Source: Neodontobutis hainanensis
Lineage: Eukaryota; Chordata; Actinopteri; Gobiiformes; Odontobutidae
Assembly: GCA_024349245.1 (NCBI GenBank)
Contig: JALDNG010000087.1
Span: forward strand, 300,501 to 364,500
DNA: 64,000 nucleotides
Reading direction: 5' to 3'
Below, piece by piece: positions 25,141 through 36,810 of the stretch (positions are counted from its first letter, which is position 1; each line of letters opens with the position of its first letter). The position numbers were made by a program, and so were the translations under genes. The notes under the pieces were generated by a model. That model did not search any database, was not told where the DNA came from, and worked only from the letters and a program-made list of their open reading frames with translations.

Positions 25141-28100
25141 AAAATCATCTTGTTTAGGTCGATTCTGCAATTTATGGTGACCACTTTCCTTTTGCCCATG
25201 CATGAATCTGTTTTACTTTCATTGCCAAATACACGGCTCATGCTCATTTGAAAACACTACAAGTCTACACTACAAGCATCAGCCAAAACAATATTGATTG
25301 TGTATTTATTTAGTATGTTTTTAGGCAACTGCCCTGTTGTCTGTGCATGTCATTGACTGATGTTGGTCGGTGTTTTTCTGCACACTTGAATATAATGTGT
25401 AAAATATGAAAGTAAAAAATGGAATTGTTTGCAAATGACTAAAAGAACTACAGTCTTCAGCAAAATCTGTTCACTCCTCAGAACACACACTGACGGCTAT
25501 AAGAATCTACTGTCGACACTTGAACACAACACTCAATAGCCTTCACACACTACAGGTCACATCCCATTAGCCCTCAGAGGCTGACGGTTCACTCGTAATG
25601 TAACTTCTACCAAAAACCTCTGCTTAAGGGCTCACTTCTACACTTGCACTTTGACTTACGTAACAATCTTCCAACTCAATTATCTCTGTTTTGGCAGAAA
25701 GCCTCACCAGAAAGTAGTCTGGGCTCGCTGTATCTGCTCTGCTCAGGAGAAAGTGATAGCAACAGTGAAAAGGACTCTTTGTCAGACAATATTACAACAG
25801 CATGGCTCTGGCTCACACTGTTTATTCTTGTAAATGTATTAACAATGACCTTAAATCCTCAAGGAAAAGGGGCTATGACCTTCTTAGAATCAGAGCAAAA
25901 ACATAATTAAAATGGGAAAATCCATTTTCTTTTTCCGGAGCCTAATACAAAAGCAAGTAACCCAATAACTATATATGATTGCTGGAAGGACAGTATAATC
26001 AAGGACGGAAACAACTTATCTTAGAATATGGCCTCCAACTAATGCAGACAATTCTGTTCCGGTGTTTAGTGCTGATATCTTTGTACAATATTGTAATTGT
26101 AATTGTAAATGAGCATCACTTTGCCACAGAGCAGTTTTTTATACAGAGTGTGTCCCTCAAGGCAGCGTTGCGATCCTGGAAGAGTTGTGCTGTGTGGCAA
26201 TTTGTCTAGAGCACACACTTTATCATCTGTACAAATTGCTGACATCTTAACAAAGAGGTAACGGAAAACCGATAGACAGGGGGAAAAATGCAAGACAGAC
26301 CAGACAAAGACAAAAGGGAGATAACTAGGCCGTGCATCAGTCAAATAACAGAGCCCATTATCCACTGTAAATGTAATAGTCATTGGCCTCAGCATGTAGT
26401 GCCTAATCAAACAGAGGACTATTGTTTTATGATGACGACAATGGCTTTTTTTTTATCTATGGAGATCCTTCTGTGGATGTCTCTTATGGCATTGATACAC
26501 GGGATCAGTCATTGTCATCTTGTTTGAAAAGAAATCTATCAAGTTACAATGGAGTACACAGTAAGAGTGAAATCTTAGCTGAAACAATGATATGTCTAAC
26601 ACCAAAGTCAATGGGACAGTCAGTGAGTGCAAGTTGCTGGGCATCTGTATTGTACACAGCCTACACAATCAATTAGGCTAACAGTGGATGCTGCAACTTA
26701 AGAAAATAAAAAATGACTGCGTGTTTGTGACTCTTAGCAAACGTGAAATTAAATGAACCAATTGTTTGTTTCTGTCCTGATCATTTATAACTATTAGTCT
26801 TGCAAAATATGCTTGAGGCATCACCTTGATGAGCTTAGCTACGTCACTGAAGAGAAAAAAATTGAATAAGTAAGTGAGTAAATAAATAAATAAATAAAAA
26901 AAAATACTTTCAGGTAAAATGCATGTTGACACTATAACAGTATGCATAAATAATGCATATGGCTTGATGGAAATGATAACGCTAACAGCCAAACTTTAGA
27001 ACTTAAGCCACAAGTGTATTGACTTTGTTATATACACATACAACCACCTCTAAAGTGTTTAAAATAATGCTTAAAGTGGTCCCAGAGTGCTCCACAACAC
27101 AGAATAAGCAGTGAAAGATAAATGAATAAACTTGCATACTTATATAAATAAATTGGAAATCCTGTTACTTTTGGCACCACGGTGGATGTTATGACCTAAT
27201 GCTACGTATATATAGTTTTTTTTTTCCTAAAAGATGACATCTATATGTTGTTTAAAGATTTTTTATTGTGCTTATAGAGCATTAATGTTAGCCTATTCAC
27301 AAAGAAGCATCGGCATCATTTCCTTTATTTAACTTTTCCTGGTAAATTAATGTCATGTTGCTGATGTAAAGTCAATGTAACGTGAGTTTAAACACTTTAT
27401 CTCAAAGTCTGAGAGATCCTCCCTGCTGATGGGAGAACTTATACCGAGCAAATTCAGTCAACATAATGTCAGCCTTCACTCGACATGAGACCGGGAAATG
27501 GCTTTACACCGCATGACAGAATTCATTTTCAGACTGCTGCGAGCACATGCACCGACCTGCGTCTTTCATACGACACAAACAACAACTAAAAAACTATTTT
27601 CCTCCCAAAAGCATGCAGGGCAGTGTGTTAAAGTGAATAGCCCTCAGACGTCACATGAACAGCCTGATCAGGTTGGTGCACAGTGGGTCATTCAGTCCAA
27701 TCCAGACAAAACAAGGCAATCGTTTATTCTCAACAACAGAAAAGGCAACAAAATCTGCAGATAACAGATTTCTCTGAGGACTCTAAATGTACAAATATTT
27801 TTTTCTCAAGCAATGGTTTCTTTGGGACATTTAAACAAAAATAAGTGCCAGAACTACTGTACGACTAAATGAATGACACGGCAGATTACAGAAAAGCACA
27901 CTCTAAGCATATTCAATTTCAAGTTCTGCTTTTGGAGCGCACTAGAGCAGACCAATCAGCAACAAAGGCAAATCAGCAAAAATAGAAAGATCATTTATCA
28001 GTGTGAACAGATGAAGGAGAATAGTTGTTACGATTTAAAATGCAAGGGCCATCAGTTTGTTTTAGGTTCATATCAGTCACGCAAAGCCAAAATGGTCATG

Positions 28101-30545
28101 CACAAATTGAATTGTGTATCCTTTACAGCTTTGTTTTAGATTTACACATAGACCTTTTACTGCATGTACATATCTGCAACATCAGCTAACCAAACGTTGT
28201 GTTAAAATAAATGATATGATTATTACATTACATAGGGTATAAGGTAGGTAAACTGTTAAAAAGACAAAATCCTTAGCCATTTTGAAACAAAGCAATGTTT
28301 GCGGCCAAAACCTGCTGTATAAACTGGGTGTGCAGACTTGAACACAGTAGCACATTTTAAATCACATGAACCAGATGTTAACAAGTCAGATAGGGACACG
28401 GAAAAATAAATAAGTGTGTGTGCTGTAAAAAATGCAGCCGACACATCAGCCATTCCCAAAAGTGGAAAGGAAGTGATCTCTTTGTGGTTTTCTGTTCCTC
28501 TTATGTCCACCTAAAGAGAGAACAGACAAACTGACCGTGAGCACCGAGCAGCCAGCTGTGCAGGAAAGAACCATCAGATAAGAAATTTGAACTATGCATA
28601 GCACCAGCAATGAGCTGACCACAGACACAGGGCAGTGCTGTCTGGAGGCAGACATTTAAAACAGACAGGTCACAGACTTTGGCATAAAAAGCAGGATAAA
28701 CACTGGTTTCCTACAGAGCGGCGCAAAGTGTTCCAGGGTAATAGATTTTATTTGAGGGCCTAAAATACATTGTTGGTACATTTTGGACTTCACACACACC
28801 GGGCTGAACAGGACGAGGTAAAGTGTCGGCTCCGTGTTATACTGTACCACAGGAAGCTAGTACCGCTGATGTGTGATCTGAATGTATGTCAGAAAACCAC
28901 ATAAAACCGACCACTGGACCAGCGGCCTGTAGGAGAAGCAGGGACTATTGCATAAATGTGCTCTTCAGATAGTCACAGTTTCCAAGTTAAGAAATCCTGC
29001 CAAATTCCCCACTTTGATGTGTTATGTGCTTTCTGTTTGGAGAGTTGAAATATTAATGTTTCTGTTCACCAACCGACTCAAGGATTTGTCAGTAAAGTAA
29101 GCTCTCTTTTTAAACAAGGCTAAATATAGTTTTTCTACCAATAGCTGAATATTAATATTCTAACTAAATAGTCTTGGTCCTTTAATATGTGGTATTGCTT
29201 TTACTACCATTTGAATCCTTGTTAACAGTGGAAGCCTGGGAGACCCTCATATGTTTTCAATGGCCCCGAAAAATAACAAATTCTGCTTTGTTTTCGGCAA
29301 ATGACAATCTACATTATCAAGTGGGTAGAACATTTGGACATTTGTGTCCAAAATATTCATTTAGTATTTCGGCTGCCGCAGCTAAAGGCTCAGTTATAGG
29401 GTGAATAGGAATATATTATTAAGGGTGCTCGTAAAAATGAATGGGAAATTTGATGCCGAGGCGAGGGTGTATTTAATTAAGTGAAGTTGCTTTTCAAAAA
29501 GTAGTGTATGAAATTGGAACTAAACAGAAATCTTAAAAATTATGTTGAAGCTGGCCTCCAAATTCTAACCCAAGTTATTTTTGCAGGTATTTTTTTGTGA
29601 AGGCACAATTTTTTTATTGTGTCCAGTACACGTACAACATCTTGCGATATCTGTGTAAAACCAAACTTCGTCACTGGTGTGTACTCTGACCAGCAGGATG
29701 TGAGCTTGTGACTTCACCCGCTCCTCCTTGTGTGCACTATCTGTCCTCGTCTCTCCCAGTCTTAGGCCTAATTGCATCAGTGTGTCCAAACAGGATACAT
29801 CAGCCCAGAGACAGAGGAAGTTATATTAAGAGCAACACAACCTAATCTGGCAGTAGGTCTAGACCAGTCGACTGTATTTCGAACCGTTATATAAATTACT
29901 TACTAAACACTGGCAACCCAGACAGAAAATATGATAAATCCTTGTGCAAAATGGATATGGGCAATGACAATGTGAGTTGTTATGTTTTTTCCGCAGTCCA
30001 CAGTAAATGAACAAATAAATAGTGGACCAACAGACTTCATAGACAAAACTCTCATGAGTAAAACAAACTAAATTGATGATCACTTGGTGGCAGCCGTTAA
30101 AGCTAGTGATGCTAATCAACGTAAAATATGAGCTGTCAGTAGCACCAGCCAGTCAGGCCATTGTCACAATTATATTCTACAGCTATTATTTGTGGCATAA
30201 TCTTGGTGATTCTCCAGAAGCCCACAATGCCTTGGTCAGCTGGTCTGCACAGAACATGGATGACTAATGACAGAAAACAGGAGAAGAAAGTGGGAGACTG
30301 TGCCTTACTTCTTCTTGAATTGGACACTAATGGGAGTCTTGCAGGTTGTGCACACACAGTGACTCATAATCATAATCAGTTTGACTAATCCGCCAAGATG
30401 GAATATGATTTGTAAAATAAGGCTAGGGATAGATAACTGACCATTTATACTCAATAGAAAGAGTTTGTCTGGTTTCTGAGAATTTGGGTTAAATTAAAGT
30501 ATTACAAACAAACTCTGAATAACATGCCTTTGGACGCAATCAGAG
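25141..30545. other. Gene-free stretch
   Basis: No supported exon. Contains the (AAAT)n tract at 26875-26906 and AT-rich sequence. Open frames of up to 114 codons (for example 26066-26410, minus) have no recognisable motif. Confidence 0.4.
26875..26906. repeat. (AAAT)n simple repeat
   Basis: GTAAATAAATAAATAAATA running into an A-tract; five or so perfect tetramers. Confidence 0.9.
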
Positions 30546-30655
30546 GTATGACGCCTTGCATAAAGCCCGCCCCTTTAGAGATGAACAGTCACGATTGGTT
30601 GATGGGACCAATGTAAAACAGTTGAGAAGGGATTCCAGAACCTTGTGGCTGGCCA
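30546..30655 (+). repeat. Short dispersed repeat, family 1 copy 3
   Basis: GCATAAAGCCCGCCCCTTTA, then ACGATTGGTTGATGG, AAGGGATTCCAGAACC, and GGCTGGCCAGG. The GC block is identical in core to the copy at 15.1 kb. Confidence 0.6.
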
Positions 30656-33602
30656 GGTTATTTGGGTTGGCAAAGGATGTAGGCTATGTTTTTTTTTTCT
30701 CCACAGTATTATTCAAAGATTCAACATTATAAGAATACGTAAATGTAAAGAGAATATGTGAGGCTGTACAAACTATAACAGGGGAAGGGTCTGGGCTCAT
30801 GAGTCTTGATTATTTTCAGAAGATGTGGCTGAAAAAGGGGCAGGTCACAGAAGACTGATCTTTCTGTTTCTTTTTCATTTATTAATTAGGATGATTTCTT
30901 GATGTCGATTGTGGAGTGGCATGAATAAAAATAAACAAATACATAATCTCATTTACATTTTACAGTTACATGAATTAATTACAAATCAGAGTCGACCCAC
31001 TTGCACTTGTCAGGTGTTGAAGATGTTCGATAAAGGCAGAACTCTGACAGAAGCAGCAGGGGAGTGACTCTTGCCCACAGAGAGTGAGATGTGAACTACA
31101 CAACGGGATTAATCCGACAGCAACAAAGTCACATTTGCTCATTAGCTGCACTGGGGTCGCTCTCTCTACTCATCATTTATGACTAGTGTGAAAAAGTCAA
31201 GGTATGGATAATTAATTTGGCGCAGTGTCTCTCCTAATTAGCCATGTTATTGCCATGTGAACCCACAGCCCTCTTGTGATGTAACCCTTCGAGTAAGGGA
31301 GGACTCAAGTGAAGAACAGGTAAATAAGCAGATCTTTTTGAAATAGCTGCATTCCAGTTTTAACAAGGGACTAAAACTGTGAGACTTGTGATCAGCTCTT
31401 TTTAGCAAGCCACACTTAGCTTCTGTTCAGAGAGCCTTGGGAATATGAAAACACGGTCTGAAGTGCACAGCCACTTTTCCAAACAGGTTAGATTTCAGTT
31501 TGAGGACCCAGAGAAAGAGTTGTTAAGAGAAGCAATATTTCAACATTTTATATAAGCAACATTGTCATTAATCTGGTCAGTCTAGTTTAGTTGTTAGCTG
31601 TGATTAACCAGAAAAGCTGTCAACTCTTAATTTAGGTAAGTGTTAATTTACCACGTTAGAAAGACTAGCTCAAAAGTTAGTTTGTAATCATCTCCCGAAA
31701 CAAACCTTTTTCTAAATATGACTTGTAGATATATGACTATGAATATAAATTCAGAGCTTGATGGGTCTATTGCCAGTAAAGACACTTCACAAATACTCAG
31801 TTCCTCATTCTTCAGCTACAAATGCTGCAACTGTATGTGGGAACAAAAAATGTGCCGTGTAACACTTAACAGTTGAGAACACCACTGTTAAAAATGTATA
31901 ATACGCGTTTTAACTTCAGCCTAAGTTTTTTTATTATGGCCTATGGCTTTTTTGGTCAATGTGGATTTTTAGTTATTTTTTTTTTCAATAAATGTATTTT
32001 TACCAAAAATAAATTAAATAAAATTTGAAAAATTGTGTTGTGTTGTGAGGTGATAGCGTTATCCTTGTGTAAAAGAACAACCAAAATAGAGCTGAGTATT
32101 AATTTTGGGAAGTGGAAAGTGTTTAATCAGCCTTTAACTTCTGTGTAACCGTGTGCAATTTGTGTGTTTCTTATAATTGCATAAGTTTACTAGATGCACC
32201 ACGAATCACCATGCACCAACTGGATCTGACAGGAGCCTATGATGCATGTCACTCTGAATGATTTCAGAAAACACTTACGATTAGAAAATGTGTTTCAATG
32301 CCGCAAAACAAGCTTAAAGCTGCAAGATTCTACCAATTGTGTGTCTAAGAAAACTTAAGCAGTGCTACTTTAACACAAGTTGTTAGCAACAGTTTGTTTA
32401 CATAGCCATCTAGCTAAACATGCACGTGCACGCACGCACACACAGATATATATATAGAGGATTCTCTATGATTGTCCAAATTTCCCGATGTTGCTATTTG
32501 TTGTCTTGGGAAGTCTTTGGTCGTACTTCATTGAGATTGTTGTCTTTGTTCCACCACACAACTTTAAACTAACGACGTGCAATTTTGCTAGGACCAATTT
32601 ATTGTTTCTTGGCGAATCGTAGGGTCTAGATTTGGGGCACTACCCGTTTACATCCTTTCACAGCCAATCTTTGTTGCTAGCTCTATGTCAAAGCTAATGT
32701 TTATATTTCTGGAGGCGTATGTTCTTTGCCCATTTCTGGCTAAATGTTTTTTTTTTTTTGCTCCTGTCTCTCCTTTCCTTACCCCCACCCTAGGTTTTTA
32801 AAGCCCTGCCAGGCCATGTGACAACATTAATCTGGTTTCCTCACCCTCTCCCTCCCTGGGCCCAGCTGCAGATTTGACACAAAGCCCTGTGATTTGGCGC
32901 ATCAATCCATGATCTGATATGCTAAGCTGTGGATTGAGAGATAATAAAAAATAAATAAAAATAGAAAGATATATCAACCCCTTGTGCATTTCTCTGGAGT
33001 GTGTTTAGTTGTAAACAAACAAAGATAGGACTTAGGTCTTTGGAGCCGGGCCACTTTCACAGTAAGAGCACAGTCAGGTGAAAGAGGAACAGTAGTCGAG
33101 GGAGTTCATAGAGCTATGTTCTGTTTTTGTAACAAAAACACTGCTGTAAATAAAAAGGTATGACAGCAGACAAATAGCCCGAGGAAGCTGGAGCACAAAC
33201 CTGAGAAGGAGGCTAGCCATTTAAGGAAAGTTCAAGTTCATGTATTCACCTCTTGTTTATACCAAACAAAGGGCAGAATCGAAGGAGAAAGTGGGTCAAC
33301 CTTTCACATGGAGGTGGCAGATCCACAAATAACATGCAGCAAGGAAAGAAAAAAATACACTGTTCACTGACCGATAAAACTACATAACCATAACATTCTA
33401 GCATCTACAAACACATTCTTGGCAAATCTTGCAGCAACAGAGCGATTTTCCATCACCACGGAGACAAGAGGCCTCACCATAACAATAGCCTTCAATGGCA
33501 ACATTAGAACAACCATTTCTCGGTGACAGTTATGTATTAAAAGGCATAATCAGTACACGCATATGCATACGCATATCAAAGAACAATGCAAAGAAATGGT
33601 AC
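30656..33602. other. Gene-free stretch, possibly first intron of a minus-strand gene
   Basis: No exon recognised. Simple-sequence patches include an AC/AT-rich run near 32421-32458 and T-runs near 30690, 31976 and 32747. If the donor at 33602 is real, this is intron. Confidence 0.4.
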
Positions 33603-33632
33603 CTGGATCTTCATCTTCCAACAAGAATTCAT
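33603..33632 (-). CDS. Candidate first coding exon (10 codons), unidentified
   Basis: On the minus strand ATG at 33632 opens MNSCWKMKIQ and meets a donor CAG|GTACC (GT at 33602-33601), leaving in phase 0. The frame is also open upstream to an ATG at 33764, so translation could start there instead. The upstream sequence is GC-richer than its surroundings and carries CCAAT and other promoter-like motifs. It could be the 5' end of the gene with exons at 4792-6735, which lies in the same direction with no other supported gene between. That link is inference; no connecting exon was found. Confidence 0.3.
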
Positions 33633-33909
33633 GACTGGATCCTGAAGCCCTGCTGTCACACCAACACACACAACACACACTCCCCCCACGCAGACAATGG
33701 CTCCTCCGGGGAAGCTTACATGCCCCTTTTGTGCGCCGTTCGCCGGGTAGAGAGGAGAGTGCAACAGTGCAGGCTGAAGATCGGTAAATACGGAAGTGGA
33801 GTGGCACGACTGCGACTGCAGCTATAGCACGAAGACCGACAGAGGAAACGCTACAGAGGGGATGGTAGCAGGAGGGAGGGAGGACTAGCAGCTGCCCTAC
33901 ATTTTACTC

Positions 33910-33921
<12 letters not shown>

Positions 33922-33940
<19 letters not shown>

Positions 33941-33941
33941 A
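33922..33941. repeat. (CA)n microsatellite
   Basis: About ten perfect CA units. Confidence 0.95.
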
Positions 33942-34005
33942 GCTACTGCTGCTACTGTCGACTGCTGCTTGTCCAGGCTTGATCTGCTCGCTTTCAGCTG
34001 AAACA

Positions 34006-34022
34006 ACACACACACACACACA
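34006..34022. repeat. (CA)n microsatellite
   Basis: About eight perfect CA units, 65 bp from the previous tract. Confidence 0.95.
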
Positions 34023-34060
34023 GTAATCCTATTGGCCTGAGCGCGTACTTCCTTCAGCTG

Positions 34061-34834
34061 ATCTTGACGAAAAGCAGGGGGGGAGGGGCCTTTGAATCAT
34101 TCATGAGAGGGGGGAGGCCTTTAAATAGTCTCTCACGGAAGCTTAACCCTAAAGTCCATCCACCTCTAACCCTCTTTACAGCCTGCTCCAGACAAACTGT
34201 CCACTCAGGTCATTCAGTTTCCTCCAAACAAGAATTAACGCCGGCCAATCTGAGAGGCAGTTGCTTAATGCGGTTGTCCAATCCCTGGAAGCAGCTGGTG
34301 GATGTGAGGATGACAGAAAGGGCAATTTATCTCGCTCTTCCTCACAGCTGTATTCAAGGACAGAGCAGTACACAACAGTCAAGCCAAGGGTAGAGCCGAT
34401 TCTCGCTGGCTCATCCTTGTGATGTGGGGCAAAACAATGGCGCTGTAAACAAAGCATTTGCCATAAATGATTGTTTTGAAATTAAGTGCAAATTGAGAAT
34501 TCAAATATGTAAGGAATTGTGTTTCCATTTGTCAAAATAAATTGAATTAGTTCCATGTACTTTTTATTAATACATTGAGGTTTTAGGTTGAGTAAATATG
34601 AGAAAACTGACATTTGGAAAGGAAAGATTTGTGTTTAACGTTAAAAAATCAATACATTTAATACAGAGAAAAGAAACATCTGCACACAGATGTTAAAGAT
34701 ATTTATATTAGCTCTATTATCAACTCAATGGGAACAAAAGGAGTTTGATTTTGCATTGGCTAATTTGCGTTTAGGTGCATTAACTAAAGACATAGTAGAC
34801 TTAGTTGCATCTAATGATGGTGAAAGAAGAAAAA
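34061..34834. other. Gene-free stretch
   Basis: Contains two purine-rich G-runs (about 34076-34087 and 34107-34116) and AT-rich sequence. Open frames at 34064-34457 on both strands have no motif. Confidence 0.4.
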
Positions 34835-34900
34835 GCATTGTGTAGGATTTAGTGACCTCTAGTGGTCAGGATTAAACTCTACTCAGTTTCTTCAACCATC
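34835..34900 (+). repeat. Fragment of a common fish dispersed repeat
   Basis: TGTGTAGGATTTAGTGACCT followed by CTAGTGGTCAGGATT resembles the end of a widespread fish non-autonomous DNA element (consensus-like GTAGGATTTAGTGGCATCTA). Only this end is recognisable; the class is from memory. Confidence 0.4.
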
Positions 34901-36810
34901 AGAGCATGGATGGCTTTATATAAAAGGTCAGATGAAATGAGAAAACATGATTGACAATGCTATTCTGACCATAAAGGATAATCCATTATATTCATGTTTT
35001 CTAAGATAGTATAGCTGCTTAATTTTTAGTTTGTTATTGTTCTGCATATTGTTAATGATTAAAGGCATACAGTTCAGTAGAGCAACAGAAGCTCTGGTAA
35101 ATGCTGTAATCTATGTGTTTAGTTTGTCCTCTGTAGGCCGGAGTAGAAACTGACCTAAATTTGGTCAACAAAAGTCAAATGCAAACAAAGCATTTCTTGT
35201 AATTAAGGTGTGTGCTAAAAAAGGAAGTTAGCAACACCATATTTCTCTTCCTACATCTTCATTATTGTGCCTTTTACAGTTCACTCTATGTAGACTCCTT
35301 TTATAGCAGGCATTATAGATGGTCAAATTATCTCTGCTAGAAGTGTATTCAAATATTTCAACAAACAAAGACCTAAGAAGACAGTTGATATGCATAAATA
35401 AATAATTTAATTAACCAGCAAAAAGCATATGTTGACAATCTAACTATGCTCAGTGACAACAGTAAATGATTGGTAGACCAACACTAGCCTTAGCCCCGTT
35501 TTAAATGAGATAAACAAACAGCCATCAAACTTTGAGCACTAATTGCAGCTCATTAAAACCCACTAAACTCTCTTGAATATCCCCACGCCCACTGAAGCAG
35601 GTCACAAATCCATTAGTGCATAAAGAAATCCCACAAGACTTGGTTGTGTTTAAGGGCATCTCTCTAAAGAGAATACATTCTCTGTGCTGCTCTCCGTCTG
35701 CATGCTGAAGGAAACCAGAGCAGGGCCTTTTTGTATCAGACTTCCACAGTGAAAGTCCACTTTGAGAGCTCTGAACTGTAAATACAGTCTTAGTGCAGCA
35801 CCTCTGGGCTTTCCTGTGGACTTTGGCCAGTCAGCTCAGCCAAAAGACTCACTGCAGAATTCCAAAACAACAACCGCTGTATCACAGCAGTAAAAGAAAC
35901 TAAAACTCTTCATGTGGACAGCATCACTTTATCATAGACAGCAAACAGGACAAAGATATAAAATATATGCCAGATTTTATATACAGTATATACTTATAAT
36001 ATACAAGAGTAAAGATGTGGGCAAACACTTAATGCTGTGTATTAGGGTAGATGTCATATTGCCAACCTCAATGCAAACTACTCCAGCAAATATTATAGAT
36101 GCAGTTTTTTTAAGACAGAGTATGTGTAGTCCTTATACAGTCACTCAGAGCTGGGTAGTAACTATTTACATCTATAGAAGTAAACTTACTTGAGTAATTT
36201 TCTGAAACAAACAGATTTCCCTTTTAATGGAATATACATTTTAAAAGAAAAAATTTGATGCATAAAACATAATAGTATCAATAATAGTAGAAGTAGTATT
36301 AGCAGAATTAGTAGTAGAATTAGTTAAATGAGTACTTTGTTACTACTCTTGAGTAATAATCAGTTTTTAAAGCAACAGCATTTTCAGTATTGTGTTTCAT
36401 TTATGTACTTGACCTTTGTGTGTTTTCACTCTATCAGGACTTCTGACTTTAAGACTTGCTAAAGACTAATTTAAGTCGAAATACATTGGTTTTCATCAAA
36501 TTTGCTAAATGAAAGGGACTCAGATCTTTTCGCATTAGGCTGCCATGTTTATGTGCCTGAAGAGCACCTGTTTTCCACTCGTCTTGAGCCAGGGAGCACT
36601 TCACTCCACACAATTTTAATCTGACAGAAAAAAGAAAAAAATGTCTTATACTACCCACCACTAATATCTAATATGTCTATTTGTGCATATGAAATTGCAC
36701 ATAACTGAAATATTGCTCGAAGGTTATTATTATGAGACACGGAGCACATGTTATGTTATATAAATACTCTTTCCTGGGAATCTATGTATCGATTTAAAAT
36801 GAAGGAAGTA
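34901..36810. other. Gene-free stretch
   Basis: AT-rich sequence with a diverged AGTAGTA-type patch near 36275-36325. No exon or known repeat recognised. Confidence 0.45.

Larger units (their letters stand above)
33633..34060 (-). promoter_or_regulatory. Candidate 5' UTR and promoter region (minus)
   Basis: GC-richer than neighbours, with CpGs around 33735-33760. Reading on the minus strand there is GGCCAATAGG (CCAAT at 34035-34031), preceded by GGAAGTACGCGC, an ETS-like site. Two (CA)n tracts fall inside (33922-33941 and 34006-34022). CTG-rich triplets lie around 33942-33965. No TATA box is evident. Confidence 0.3.

Noticed and set aside
26066..26410. 114-codon minus frame
   Set aside because: No motif and AT-rich, low-complexity ends; overlapping frames on the other strand are equally open.
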